Shown in pieces: positions 53,246 to 63,569 of a stretch of 64,000 nucleotides of DNA. Position numbers and translations under genes: made by a program. The notes below the pieces were generated by a model. It ran no database searches, was not told where the DNA came from, and saw nothing but the letters and a program-made list of their open reading frames with translations. The first letter of the stretch is position 1. Each line of letters opens with the position of its first letter. The stretch lies in contig NZ_CP060506.1 in NCBI RefSeq assembly GCF_015240065.1, forward strand, positions 1,302,001 through 1,366,000. Direction: 5' to 3'. This DNA comes from Nanchangia anserum (lineage in GTDB: Bacteria; Actinomycetota; Actinomycetes; Actinomycetales; Actinomycetaceae).

Positions 53246-54055
53246 TTGAAACCCCACAAGATTCTACTCAGGGCCTGCGTTACGCTTCTGACAACGGGAG
53301 CACTTGTTGTCGCAGGCGCGGGAATCGCCTCCACATCGGAACGCCAGCCCGCAAAGATGCCTCTTGGACCGAGCGCACCCAGTACCATTTCACCACTGGG
53401 GAATGCCTCGAATTCAAATTCCAGCTGCTCCGCACCCGACAATGGTGGCTTGAAGTTTGAAGCCGTTTCGGCCGACACTAGCGAAAAGCTCATTACCCAT
53501 ACGCGAGATCTCTTCGATACCTCTCGCGTCAAAGTGTTCACCACACCGCCATCGTTAGCCTTTGATCGCGCGGTAGCTTACGCTCTCCCGACGCCCGAGG
53601 GGACCCATTACGGCGTCACGATACCAATCACTGGCGCAGTACGCATCAGCAATTTCACGGTCATCTTTAGTCCCGACGGGCAAGTGTCAAACTACGCCGA
53701 AACACACACAAAGAAGACCGACGACGGTTTCATAAATATTGCGCAATGGATTAACGGAGGCAAATCTCTCGAGAAAACGGCGTATGTAGGCGATCTGGAT
53801 TTCGACGCCCCCGGAGGAAACAGCACCCCCTCTTTCCCACTGGATCGGTCATGGCAGAAGGCCGTCGCATGCCTTGCCGCCGTGTTGGGTGTCAGCTCAG
53901 GAGTAGCCGCGGTCGTCCTCTCGCTGTGCGGCGGCTCCTGCGCGGTACCAGAACCAACATTTTCTAAAGCGGTCTGCGCTGCTTGCGTCGGAGGGATCGT
54001 CACGCTCGGCGGCGCGTCAATAACTGGCGTCGTCAAATGCTTTGGATACTGGTAA
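53246..54055 (+). CDS. Secreted Cys-rich protein, bacteriocin-precursor-like
   Basis: 269 residues from a TTG at 53246 (GGAAGG seven bases upstream); no ATG or GTG fits the signal peptide. Parts: Sec signal (ILLRACVTLLTTGALVVAGA), a Ser/Pro-rich stretch, a beta-rich middle domain (about 75-190) and a hydrophobic Gly/Ala/Cys-rich C-terminus (about 200-269: ACLAAVLGVSSGVAAVVLSL, CGGSCAVPEPTF, CAACVGGIVTLGGASITGVV, KCFGYW) with six Cys. This build, an exported protein with a Cys-rich hydrophobic C-terminal module, recalls halocin C8-like bacteriocin precursors; I could not verify that. Lower GC than its surroundings. A small membrane protein follows immediately. Confidence 0.65.
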   Translation: MKPHKILLRACVTLLTTGALVVAGAGIASTSERQPAKMPLGPSAPSTISPLGNASNSNSSCSAPDNGGLKFEAVSADTSEKLITHTRDLFDTSRVKVFTTPPSLAFDRAVAYALPTPEGTHYGVTIPITGAVRISNFTVIFSPDGQVSNYAETHTKKTDDGFINIAQWINGGKSLEKTAYVGDLDFDAPGGNSTPSFPLDRSWQKAVACLAAVLGVSSGVAAVVLSLCGGSCAVPEPTFSKAVCAACVGGIVTLGGASITGVVKCFGYW

Positions 54056-54060
54056 TCGCC

Positions 54061-54300
54061 ATGGACACGAAAACGTTAGCCCGATTACTTGCGGTGCTAT
54101 CCATTACGCTCCTCGGCATACTTGCCTTAACAACAATCCCCCTTTTATTCGACAAGAACCCCAACCGCATGACGACACTCAACGATGCGGAGCTGCTGAT
54201 CGCCCTATGCGGTATCGGACTCATCATGGCCACGGTCAGCTACACCACTCTAAAACAGCTCCCCAGATACGATCCGCAAGATAAGCCAGAAGGATCATAG
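54061..54300 (+). CDS. Small two-helix membrane protein
   Basis: 79 residues: helices at about 6-28 (LARLLAVLSITLLGILALTT) and 43-63 (LLIALCGIGLIMATVSYTTL), short polar tail. The ATG at 54061 is five bases after the previous stop; an earlier in-frame ATG at 54037 would overlap that gene. Neither has a Shine-Dalgarno, so translation is probably coupled. A membrane immunity function for the preceding Cys-rich product is a reasonable guess only. Confidence 0.6.
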   Translation: MDTKTLARLLAVLSITLLGILALTTIPLLFDKNPNRMTTLNDAELLIALCGIGLIMATVSYTTLKQLPRYDPQDKPEGS

Positions 54301-54432
54301 AAACAACGCGCCACGATCCGCCATCACATCAATTGAATATCCGTCACGGCCCGCGACCCGGAACCAGGACTATTCGAAAACAAAGACTCCAGACAACGAG
54401 TCCATAAGTATTTCTTATCCTTACCGCCCTGG

Positions 54433-55347
54433 TCATTGCGTCGGATCCGCGTATCCGCGCTGCTTCGCCGCCTCGTGAGCTTGGGCGGTCTCGCCGCGGT
54501 CATCCTTCTCCGAGAAACGCTCGATGTGCAGAGCGAGATAGGCGATCTCGGCCGGGGAAATTTCGGTCTCCAGCCAGGCTTCGAGCAGCGTTTTCACCAA
54601 CATGGCGCACCGGTGCGCCTCGGGATAAGCCTCGGTAATCAACGCGGACATGCGCACGTCAGACTCGTCAAATTGCTCCGCGCGCGCCAGGCGCACGAAG
54701 AAATATCGCATGTGCGCGGTAAAGCGCGCCGCCGTCAGCCCGTCGCGATCGACGGGACGCCCATAGAACTGCTCGATGACGTCGAACACCTGAATGATCG
54801 CGTCCGTCAGCTCATACGTGTGTGTCAGATCAGTGGACGAGAAACTGGCGTTGACCAGGTGCAGCGCAATGGCGACGGCCTCCCCCGCCGGCAGGTCGAC
54901 GTCACCGATGAGAGCCGAAAGCTCGGCAACCAATCGATCAGCCGCTGCCAATTCCTCGGGGTAAAGGTGGGCGATCTCGCTGCGCAGCGGATACGTCACC
55001 GTGACGCCCGAACGCACTCGTGCGATCGCAAAACTCACGTGATCAGCCAGGGCGACGGTGGCCGAGACGGATTCCCTCGCCCGCCGCGCCGCAGGATGCT
55101 CGCGGGCGACACGTTCAAGCGCGCGATCGACGAGGACGATGTGGTTGGCGGGGATATCGGCTAGCAGGCGCGCGAGAGTCAGTGTGTCGTCTTCGCTGCA
55201 CGGGGCAAAGATCCGCTGAATGGCACCCTGGTCAATCGGCGCGCCGGGGCGAACCTGATAGCCGATCCCCCGCCCGGTGACGATAACAACGTCGTCCCCG
55301 TCCTGAACGAGGACGACGTTGTTATTGAGCACCTTGAGGGCGCGCAT
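54433..55347 (-). CDS. bglG: BglG/LicT-family transcriptional antiterminator
   Basis: 304 residues: N-terminal RNA-binding CAT domain (MRALKVLNNNVVLVQDGDDV, VTGRGIGYQVRPG) and two PTS regulation domains with phosphorylatable His (ADHVSFAIARVRSG, LPAGEAVAIALHLVNASF, RYFFVRLARAEQF, EISPAEIAYLALHIERF). Active protein binds the RAT RNA and stops the overlapping terminator from forming. The matching RAT/terminator is at 58709-58767, upstream of the PTS gene of this operon. Start ATG at 55347 fits the family N-terminus; GTG 55362 is possible. It is the distal gene. Confidence 0.93.
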   Translation of the reverse strand: MRALKVLNNNVVLVQDGDDVVIVTGRGIGYQVRPGAPIDQGAIQRIFAPCSEDDTLTLARLLADIPANHIVLVDRALERVAREHPAARRARESVSATVALADHVSFAIARVRSGVTVTYPLRSEIAHLYPEELAAADRLVAELSALIGDVDLPAGEAVAIALHLVNASFSSTDLTHTYELTDAIIQVFDVIEQFYGRPVDRDGLTAARFTAHMRYFFVRLARAEQFDESDVRMSALITEAYPEAHRCAMLVKTLLEAWLETEISPAEIAYLALHIERFSEKDDRGETAQAHEAAKQRGYADPTQ

Positions 55348-55371
55348 AACACGCCTGGTCACGCCAACCGC

Positions 55372-56799
<1,428 letters not shown>

Positions 56800-58680
56800 T
56801 TATTTCTCAATGTCGATGATGGACTGCCCGGCGTCGACGTCGCCAGCTGAGCGCGGCGTTACCGTCGTGAGCTTCTTGGCATTCATGACGATAGTGATAA
56901 CCGTCGGGTCGTATCCGCCTTTTTCGAGCGTTGCCCAATCGACGTCGGCGAGGACGTCGCCCGCCTGGACTCGCTGCTTCGTAGCCACGCGGGCAACGAA
57001 GCCCTCTCCGCCGAGCTTCACCGTGTCGACACCGATGTGGACGAGCACCTCCACGTTGTCATCCGTTTTGATGCCGTAGGCGTGAGCCGTGTCCATGGCC
57101 GTCACGATTGTCCCGCTCACCGGCGCGAGCACCGGACCGCTGGGCGAGGCCACGCCAACCCCTTGCCCCATGGCTCCCGACGCGAACACCCGATCGTTGA
57201 CGTCCGAGAGCGCGACGATGTGGCCCGTCGCCGGCGAGGCGATCTCGGTCGTCACTTCCACAACGCCGGCGGCTTCCACGGGTGCCGGCGCCTCCTCAGC
57301 TGCACCCACCGCGTTCTCGTCACGAGCGGGTTCCTCTTCACGGAAGCCGACGAGCAACGTCAATGCGAAGGAGACGACGATGGCGACGCCGATCCCGGCA
57401 AGAAACAGCGGCACCGATCCGTGACTGATATAGGCCGGAATAGCGATGGCTGAAGGGACCACAAAAGCGGATGCGGCAGCACCCGCCATAGCCGCCATCG
57501 CACCGCCGATCGCACCGCCGATGCACCCGCAGACGAACGGTCGCTTGAGCGGCAAGTTGACGCCGTAAATGCCCGGCTCGGTGATGCCCGCCAGCAGGGC
57601 CGACAGCGCAGCTGGGCCGGCGACGCGACGACGCTCGGGGCTCTTCGTCCGGATCGCCACAGCAACGATCGCTGCCCCCTGAGCCAGCACTGCGGGAGCG
57701 AGCGGTGCCATCATCGTCGAGTAGCCCATCTCGCTAATCTCGGTGAGCGCAAGCGGCACCAGGCCCCAGTGGACGCCGAAGATCACGAAGACCTGCCAGA
57801 ACGCACCCAGCAGCGCGCCCGCGAGCCACGGAACACTGCTCAGCAGCCAGTTAACTCCCGTGGCGAGGGCTGAGGAGATTCCCTGCGTCACCGGTCCCAC
57901 CGTCATGAGGATGAGCGGCACCATGATGGTCATGACGAGCAGCGGCGTCGTGAAATTCCTGATTGCCGAAGGCAGAATCCGTCGCAGCCCCTTCTCCAGG
58001 TATTTCTGGATCCATACGGTGATGACGATGGGAATCACCGACGAGGTGTAGGTGGCCATGACGACGGGGATGCCGAAGAACGTCACCGGATCTGGAGACT
58101 CGGCCAGCGCGACGATCGTCGGATAGACGAGGGCGGCACCAAGTGCCATCGACGTGATCTCGTTGGCGCCGAACCGCCGTGCGGCCGTGAGCGCCAAGAA
58201 TATCGGCAGGAAGTAGAAGATCGCGTCCCCGGCGGCGTTGAGGATCACGTAGGTGCTCGACTCCGTATCCAGCCCCAGGTACGTCGTCCCCAGAGTAACG
58301 AAAGCCTTGAGAAGGCCTGCTCCAGCAAACGGCCAAATCAGCGGATTGATGAGGGCCGAGATCAGGCTAATGAAGCGGTCAAGCAGATTGCCTCGCTCGC
58401 CGCTCGCTTGCTGAGCCTCGGCCGGTGTCTGGGTCAGGAGGGGCTTGACCTGCTCATAGAGCTCGGACACGTCGTTGCCGATCACCACCTGCACCTGCCC
58501 GCCGGCTTTCATCACGGTAATCACTCCCGGCAGCGCTTTGATCGCATCCGCGTCGGCGCGGGAGTTATCCCGCAAGACGAAGCGGAGTCGCGTCGCGCAA
58601 TGTGAGAGGGCCTCGACGTTGGCAGCACCGCCAACGAGGTCCACGAGCCTGGGCGCGATCGCGGCAAAATCTGTCGCCAT
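56800..58680 (-). CDS. bglF: PTS beta-glucoside transporter, EIIBCA fusion
   Basis: 626 residues fusing EIIB (phospho-Cys C28 in EALSHCATRLRF), the membrane EIIC domain (about 100-455, with FVTLGTTYLGL, ITEPGIYGVNLPLKRPFVCG) and C-terminal EIIA (about 485-610, VNDRVFASGAMGQGVGV, phospho-His in VEVLVHIGVDTVKLGGEGF). It imports and phosphorylates beta-glucosides such as salicin or cellobiose. AAAGGA is best placed for the second ATG (58680); 58683 is the alternative. Head gene of bglF-bglA-bglG. Confidence 0.95.
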   Translation of the reverse strand: MATDFAAIAPRLVDLVGGAANVEALSHCATRLRFVLRDNSRADADAIKALPGVITVMKAGGQVQVVIGNDVSELYEQVKPLLTQTPAEAQQASGERGNLLDRFISLISALINPLIWPFAGAGLLKAFVTLGTTYLGLDTESSTYVILNAAGDAIFYFLPIFLALTAARRFGANEITSMALGAALVYPTIVALAESPDPVTFFGIPVVMATYTSSVIPIVITVWIQKYLEKGLRRILPSAIRNFTTPLLVMTIMVPLILMTVGPVTQGISSALATGVNWLLSSVPWLAGALLGAFWQVFVIFGVHWGLVPLALTEISEMGYSTMMAPLAPAVLAQGAAIVAVAIRTKSPERRRVAGPAALSALLAGITEPGIYGVNLPLKRPFVCGCIGGAIGGAMAAMAGAAASAFVVPSAIAIPAYISHGSVPLFLAGIGVAIVVSFALTLLVGFREEEPARDENAVGAAEEAPAPVEAAGVVEVTTEIASPATGHIVALSDVNDRVFASGAMGQGVGVASPSGPVLAPVSGTIVTAMDTAHAYGIKTDDNVEVLVHIGVDTVKLGGEGFVARVATKQRVQAGDVLADVDWATLEKGGYDPTVITIVMNAKKLTTVTPRSAGDVDAGQSIIDIEK

Positions 58681-58708
58681 CATCGGTCCTTTCAGCTAAG
58701 ACGGGTAC

Positions 58709-58746
58709 AAAAAAGACCTGAGACGGCCAGCGCAGTCTCAGGTCTT
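58709..58746 (-). terminator. Regulated leader terminator of the bgl operon
   Basis: AAGACCTGAGAC pairs perfectly with GTCTCAGGTCTT over a ten-base loop and is followed on the transcript by TTTTTT. It ends 28 bases before the bglF start and overlaps the 3' end of the RAT, so the two structures are mutually exclusive. Confidence 0.93.
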
Positions 58747-58767
58747 GCCTCGATTGAGTAACAATCC
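58739..58767 (-). promoter_or_regulatory. Ribonucleic antiterminator (RAT)
   Basis: On the transcript: GGATTGTTACTC, AATCGA, GGCAAGACCT. This is very close to the Escherichia coli and Bacillus RAT consensus (GGATTGTTACT then GCAGGCAAAACC). It is the expected binding site of the BglG-type protein encoded in the same operon. Confidence 0.92.
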
Positions 58768-58774
58768 TGCCCTC

Positions 58775-58804
58775 ACTGTAGGACGCGGCCGGCGTTGCGC
58801 GCAA
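58775..58804 (-). promoter_or_regulatory. Promoter of the bgl operon
   Basis: Reading leftward: TTGCGC, 18-base spacer, TACAGT, about eight bases upstream of the RAT, so the transcript would begin just before the antiterminator hairpin as in other bgl leaders. Confidence 0.55.
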
Positions 58805-58973
58805 GGAAATAAGCGACGCGCCCGCTCTTGACTTAAAGCTCGCTTCACCTTTTACCGTGGCGCTATGCACGCCAGCTTCGCCACGGTCGACAGTCTGAGG
58901 CCCTATGCCTAGCCGCCGCGACGACTATCCCCTCGCCCCTCATCAGAACTCTCGCGCGCTGTACCGGCTGAGG

Positions 58974-59471
58974 ATGAGGACACGCCGCTGGGTGGTCCTG
59001 CTGCTTCTACTGGTCATAGCCCTAGTGAGCGGTTGCGGCCCAGCAGGTGAGCACGCGTCGCCACAGCCACCTACCAGCACCACCCCCTCACAAAACACAG
59101 AGGAGATCGCTATGAAACTGAGCGTGAACAACGTCGAAGTTGACGTCGAGTGGGAAGATAACGCCGCGACGCGCGGCCTCCACGAGGCCGTGCAAACCGC
59201 CCCGATCTCGGTGACAGCTCACCGTTACGACGGTGTCGAACAGGTCGGAGCACTGCCACGCTCGTTTCCGCGCACTGATACCAACATGCACACCCGAGCT
59301 GGCGACATCGTCCTCTACGGTGGAGATCATCTCGTGACATTCTTCAACTCTCACTCGTGGAGCTACACAAAACTCGGGCGAATCACGGGGCGGACTCACA
59401 GCGATCTTGTTGACTTGCTTGACGTCCCCCACGCCACGATTACCCTCACCGCAAGCAACAGCGGAAACTAA
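58974..59471 (+). CDS. Lipoprotein with cyclophilin-like fold domain
   Basis: 165 residues. Lipoprotein signal with lipobox ALVSGC (C21 if started at the ATG 58974), a Pro/Ser/Thr linker, then a domain of about 110 residues (MKLSVNNVEVDVEWEDNAAT, GDIVLYGGDHLVTFFNSHSW, SYTKLGRIT) with the pattern of the small cyclophilin-like proteins encoded beside oxidoreductases. Such domains bind no known ligand in common. A start at 58905 would give an over-long signal. The gene is followed 19 bp later by an aldo/keto reductase, a common pairing. Confidence 0.8.
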   Translation: MRTRRWVVLLLLLVIALVSGCGPAGEHASPQPPTSTTPSQNTEEIAMKLSVNNVEVDVEWEDNAATRGLHEAVQTAPISVTAHRYDGVEQVGALPRSFPRTDTNMHTRAGDIVLYGGDHLVTFFNSHSWSYTKLGRITGRTHSDLVDLLDVPHATITLTASNSGN

Positions 59472-59490
59472 ACAGAAGGAAGAGGACACG

Positions 59491-60498
59491 ATGAAGTACC
59501 TATCCCTGCCAGGAATCGATACCCCCGTCTCGCCCATCTGCCTGGGCGGTATGACCTTCGGCGAAGCTGGTCACGGCTGGCACCAGTGGACGCTCGACGC
59601 CGACGACACCCGCGACATCATCGGCTACGCGTTCGAGCGCGGCATTACGTTTATCGACACCGCCAATTCGTACGCGCACGGTACCAGCGAGGACTACATC
59701 GGTCGGGCCCTGCGCGATCTCGGCATTCCCCGCGAGAAGGTCGTCCTCGCCTCGAAGGTCTTTTACAACGACGGCGGCACGTCAGCCCGGGCCATCCGTC
59801 GCGAGATCGAGGGCAGCCTCCGTCGCCTCCGTACGGATTACCTGGACCTCTACATCCTTCACCGCTTCGACTATTCGACGCCGATTGAGGAAACCCTGAG
59901 CACCCTGGATGATCTCGTGAGGTCGGGCAAGATTCGCGCAATCGGCGCCAGCGAAATGTACGCCTACCAGTTCCACAACATGATTCACGCTGCCGAAATC
60001 AACGGCTGGGTCGGGTTCTCGACGATGCAGTGCCACCACAACCTGTTGTATCGAGAAAACGAGCGCGAATTGCTGCGGGTGTGCCGCCAATACGGAGTCG
60101 TGCCCACCCCCTACTCCCCGCTGGCCTCGGGTCATTTGACGCGACCGACGTGGGATACCGAGTCAACTCGCTCGCAAACCGACGAGACGATGCGCAGCAA
60201 ATACGACGCGGAACGCGACAACGCGCTGCCGATCATTGCGCGCGTCAAAGAGGTCGCGGACAAGCACGGAGTCGAGATGGCTCAGGTCGCGCTTGCCTGG
60301 CAGTGGTCGCATGGGCCAGCCGTTCCCGTCGTCGGCTGCTCACGTCGCCAGCGCGTCGACCAGGCCATCGCGGCGACGACGCTTCAGCTGTCGAGCGACG
60401 ACATTGCCTACCTCGAAGAGCCGTATATCCCCCGCGCCCTCGTCGGTCCGCTCGCACACCCCGGCGAGGCAGCACTCGCCGGCGAATATCGCGCATAG
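59491..60498 (+). CDS. Aldo/keto reductase
   Basis: 335-residue NADPH-dependent TIM-barrel oxidoreductase. Catalytic tetrad placed as Asp in FIDTANSYAHG, Tyr in the same segment, Lys in VVLASKVFY and His in LDLYILHRFD; NADP-binding C-terminus VALAWQWSHGPAVPVVGCSR. The aldehyde or ketone substrate is unknown. Start ATG 59491 has AAGGAAGAGGA upstream. It forms a two-gene unit with the cyclophilin-like lipoprotein and ends in a 12-bp hairpin terminator. Confidence 0.93.
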   Translation: MKYLSLPGIDTPVSPICLGGMTFGEAGHGWHQWTLDADDTRDIIGYAFERGITFIDTANSYAHGTSEDYIGRALRDLGIPREKVVLASKVFYNDGGTSARAIRREIEGSLRRLRTDYLDLYILHRFDYSTPIEETLSTLDDLVRSGKIRAIGASEMYAYQFHNMIHAAEINGWVGFSTMQCHHNLLYRENERELLRVCRQYGVVPTPYSPLASGHLTRPTWDTESTRSQTDETMRSKYDAERDNALPIIARVKEVADKHGVEMAQVALAWQWSHGPAVPVVGCSRRQRVDQAIAATTLQLSSDDIAYLEEPYIPRALVGPLAHPGEAALAGEYRA

Positions 60499-60504
60499 CG
60501 CCAA

Positions 60505-60536
60505 CGCGTCGCGGGGCTTTTAGTCCCCGCGACGCG
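60505..60536. terminator. Bidirectional hairpin terminator
   Basis: CGCGTCGCGGGG pairs perfectly with CCCCGCGACGCG over the loop CTTTTAGT. It lies between the rightward aldo/keto reductase and the leftward lanthionine-synthetase-like operon. Confidence 0.8.
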
Positions 60537-60559
60537 CGAGCGCAGCTGTTGGGTGAGGC

Positions 60560-61312
60560 TCATCCCTCGAAACTTGCGATCCGCAATCCGTTTACTGCCC
60601 TCAGCGCGAAACCACAGCACACGACCACGAGGATGATGACGACGGCGAAGTCGACCAGCACGAACTTGGAGTTGAACAGTCCGCGCACCCACTGAACCTG
60701 ATAGCTGAGCGGGTTAACTCGAGCCAGCACGCGAACGAGCGTCGGCGCGCCCTCGAGGCGATAGAACACCGGCGCCGAAAAAGTCAACGGCAGCACGATG
60801 ATGCTGACGATGAAATCGCGTGTCTGATAATTCGACACGACACTGGTGACAATGACGCCGAGGAAGCTCCAAAAGACCACGCACACCACTGAGCCAAGGA
60901 GGCCAAGTAGCGCCGGGAGCGGCGACACCCTCACGCCGAAGGCCAGCATGCACACCAGCACCACGAATCCTTGAAGCAAAAAGATGATGATGCGCGGCAC
61001 GAGGAGACTGGCAAGATACGCGCTCATGGGAACTCCCGCCTGGAGCTTCATTGCCGCCAGACCCCACCGCCGTTCGATAACAACCCGATAGATGATCTGC
61101 GACAGCGCAGACAGCGCCTGCATAACGACGATGCCCGGCCCCACAAATTCCAGATAGTCCTCGCCACCCAGGATGCCCGACAAGCCAAGGCCGAGCAGGC
61201 AAAAGTAGGCCGCAGGCGAGATGCAGAACGACAACCATCGCCGCCACGTATTCAGATCGGCGCCGCAAATCTCGAGTCGACACAGCGCCCGGAAAGAACT
61301 CCACCAGTTCAT
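60560..61312 (-). CDS. ABC-2 type exporter permease
   Basis: 250 residues with six membrane helices (WLSFCISPAAYFCLLGLGLS, GIVVMQALSALSQIIYRVVI, IIIFLLQGFVVLVCMLAFGV and others) and a mid-protein RDFIVSIIVLPLTFSAPVFY followed by NPLSYQVQWVRGL, the hallmark of ABC-2 exporters of drugs or peptides. Start ATG 61312 with GGGGAG seven bases upstream. Last gene of the operon with the ATPase and the lyase-kinase protein, so it probably exports the product made by them or protects against it. Confidence 0.88.
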   Translation of the reverse strand: MNWWSSFRALCRLEICGADLNTWRRWLSFCISPAAYFCLLGLGLSGILGGEDYLEFVGPGIVVMQALSALSQIIYRVVIERRWGLAAMKLQAGVPMSAYLASLLVPRIIIFLLQGFVVLVCMLAFGVRVSPLPALLGLLGSVVCVVFWSFLGVIVTSVVSNYQTRDFIVSIIVLPLTFSAPVFYRLEGAPTLVRVLARVNPLSYQVQWVRGLFNSKFVLVDFAVVIILVVVCCGFALRAVNGLRIASFEG

Positions 61313-61350
61313 GTCTACGCTCCCCACCTTCGACGATTTCCCACGCCGCC

Positions 61351-62229
61351 TCACTGCGACGCCCACTTCACAGCCTGCCGAAGTCCTACGGGCTGGCGGG
61401 CATACTCACGGACATCCGCATCCGCTGGCAAACACGAAAGCACTGCCGCAAAATCGGTGCCACGAGGCGCATCGATCACCACCGCAGTCCCGTCGACCTC
61501 CATCGAACAACCAGGAATCTCGCCAAGCTCCTCGCGATCGACTGGCCGGTCCACGACGACACGAATGACTTCTCGCGTGACAAACGTGTCGGTGAAGTCG
61601 CGCCTACTCCCAAAGAACGTGACGCGTCCACCCGCGAGAAAGATGACATCATCAATCAGGTCTTCGACCGCTTCAAACTCGTGAGACGACACGATAACGG
61701 TGGCACCATCGGCCCTCACCTCACGGACACGCTGGGTAAAGCGCTCGAGATTGCCGATATCGAGGCCCACGGTCGGCTCATCTAGCAGATAGATATCGGG
61801 GTTCATGGCAAACGTTCGTGCGATCATCAACCGTTGCTGCTGGCCACCCGAAAGAACTTCGGGAGTAGAGTCAAGCTTCGCATCGTCCAAACCCGCCTGG
61901 GTGATCGCGCGGTCGGTCGCCTCCTTCGCCTGCGATCCCGACAAGCCGGCGAGACACGCGCCGAGCCAGACATTCATCCAGCCGCTGACAAACCAGTCAA
62001 TGACCAGTCGCTGCGAGCACCAGCCGATCTTCGAACTTGCTGTCTCGATATGTCCACGCGTGGGGCTCGACACCCCGGCTATCAGGTCGATGAGGGTGGA
62101 TTTTCCCGCGCCGTTCTCTCCCAACAGCCCAACAACGCGGCCGCTCGGGATCTCTAGCTCGGCAATGTCGAGAGCGACATGGTCGCCGTAGCGTTTCTGC
62201 GCCCCGCTTACGCGAATCGCCATCCTCAT
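61351..62229 (-). CDS. ABC exporter ATP-binding protein
   Basis: 292 residues: Walker A VVGLLGENGAGKSTLIDLIA (near 32-51), Q-loop IGWCSQRLVIDWFVSG, signature LSGGQQQRLMIA, Walker B DIYLLDEPTVGLDIG, switch His VSSHEFEAVED, and a C-terminal beta extension of DrrA-like exporters. Starts in an ATGA overlap with the lyase-kinase gene (GGGAGGTG ten bases upstream). Partner of the ABC-2 permease 38 bp downstream. Confidence 0.92.
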   Translation of the reverse strand: MRMAIRVSGAQKRYGDHVALDIAELEIPSGRVVGLLGENGAGKSTLIDLIAGVSSPTRGHIETASSKIGWCSQRLVIDWFVSGWMNVWLGACLAGLSGSQAKEATDRAITQAGLDDAKLDSTPEVLSGGQQQRLMIARTFAMNPDIYLLDEPTVGLDIGNLERFTQRVREVRADGATVIVSSHEFEAVEDLIDDVIFLAGGRVTFFGSRRDFTDTFVTREVIRVVVDRPVDREELGEIPGCSMEVDGTAVVIDAPRGTDFAAVLSCLPADADVREYARQPVGLRQAVKWASQ

Positions 62230-63569
62230 AAATAAAACACCTCCCGCGCATCTAGCCCCTCTTCCTTACAGATACGCTTACAAAACCTGTGCATGCAATC
62301 CAAGGACGAGAAAGCTGGTTTCCAAAACGCACCCTCTTCGTTACTTAAAATACTAGTATGCCATGCAGGATGAGCAGCAAACAACGCCACTCTCATCAAC
62401 GCAAATAAATCCCGTTCACGCGAAGGACGCGGCCACGCGGGCGAAAGATAACCAGGGGTCGCAAGCGGAACATATGGATCGACGTCCATAGAACGCATCG
62501 TGGCCTCTTCAAGATCACACATCCACACACGACCGTTACGGTCATCCATGAAGAGATTTCCTGACGAGATATCATTCAATAGAACACCGCGCGCATGGCA
62601 CGGCCGCACCATCGCGTTCAAAAAATAGCGTAACGCACACTCTAAATCCGCCCCAAAAATGGGAGAGTCGCTACCAGTACCAGCGCGAACAAGCGTTCCG
62701 GCGCCATCAATATACTTCAACACAACAAAAGTAGACGAATCGAACACAAACGTGTCAATAACAGCTGGTACGGCGGGCAAATCTCCCAGCACATCCAAAA
62801 AACGGCACTGACGGTTTAATCGATCCACCGCGTCTACACCACAACTATCGCGTTCAGCAAAGGCTCTTGCTTCCTTTAGAACCACCCGCTGCGGCAAACA
62901 CGACCCCGGTTTCGCCGAGAAATCAAGCGCCTCAAAAACGCCACCTTTTCCACGCATAGACAGGCTACGGGTAACTAAATATCGCCCCGCAAAAAGAGCA
63001 CTCTCGCCCTTAGATGGACCGCCCTCCTCGCCGAACGGGTTCTCCACGCCCTCGGGTAGTGCGCATCCGGGGAACCGCTCACGCCCCGCCTCGAGGCCGG
63101 GATCCTCAACATCCGTGCCCTTTGTAACAAGCGATCCATACCTGTAGTACAAACAGTCAGAATCAGGAACAGCGCAATCGCTCAGCGGACGCGGTCCAGA
63201 TTGACGCCCAAGCGCTGCTCTCAGTGTATCTACCACACTAAAAAATTCCGCCACGTCCTGCGGGTAGACCGTTATCACCTTTCCAGCCTGTGCAATCCCG
63301 AGCGTGCCCATGTTAAGCGTCGCTACAGTGTGCGCATCTCGCGCGAACTTGAACGGTACCTGACCTACGAGTTGCTCCGCAACTCGAAGTAATACATCTC
63401 CTGCATTATCCAATCCAGCGGAGACATGGAGCTTGAAACCAACCTCTGGAAGGTGATCAGTGTCTCCGATCTGTGTCCAGACCGGGGTATGCAAGATCCG
63501 ACAACCCACCTCAACATGATTTAAAACCTCAGTGCAGGCCAGATTGTAATCCATAACGGCACCCTTCAT
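62226..63569 (-). CDS. Lanthionine-synthetase-like lyase-kinase without cyclase
   Basis: 447 residues. Residues 40-150 match the N-terminal lyase domain of class III/IV lanthionine synthetases: VGFKLHVSAGLDNAGDVLLR, PFKFARD, GKVITVYPQDVAEF, GPRPLSD, LYYRYGSLV. Residues 195-430 are a Ser/Thr kinase domain: glycine loop MRGKGGVFEA, K232 in VVLKEA, catalytic loop LLNDISSGNLFMDD (D333), metal-binding CDLEEA, then TPGYLSPAWP. LanKC/LanL proteins phosphorylate and eliminate Ser/Thr in a precursor peptide, then a C-terminal LanC domain closes lanthionine rings. That cyclase (about 400 residues) is absent: the protein ends at the kinase and couples by ATGA to an ABC exporter. GC content is lower than the core genome. 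Confidence 0.8.
   Translation of the reverse strand: MKGAVMDYNLACTEVLNHVEVGCRILHTPVWTQIGDTDHLPEVGFKLHVSAGLDNAGDVLLRVAEQLVGQVPFKFARDAHTVATLNMGTLGIAQAGKVITVYPQDVAEFFSVVDTLRAALGRQSGPRPLSDCAVPDSDCLYYRYGSLVTKGTDVEDPGLEAGRERFPGCALPEGVENPFGEEGGPSKGESALFAGRYLVTRSLSMRGKGGVFEALDFSAKPGSCLPQRVVLKEARAFAERDSCGVDAVDRLNRQCRFLDVLGDLPAVPAVIDTFVFDSSTFVVLKYIDGAGTLVRAGTGSDSPIFGADLECALRYFLNAMVRPCHARGVLLNDISSGNLFMDDRNGRVWMCDLEEATMRSMDVDPYVPLATPGYLSPAWPRPSRERDLFALMRVALFAAHPAWHTSILSNEEGAFWKPAFSSLDCMHRFCKRICKEEGLDAREVFYL

Noticed and set aside
53983-54060. N-terminal extension of the small membrane protein
   Set aside because: The extension is Arg-rich and lies within the Cys-rich gene in another frame; the protein makes sense from 54061 (or 54037).
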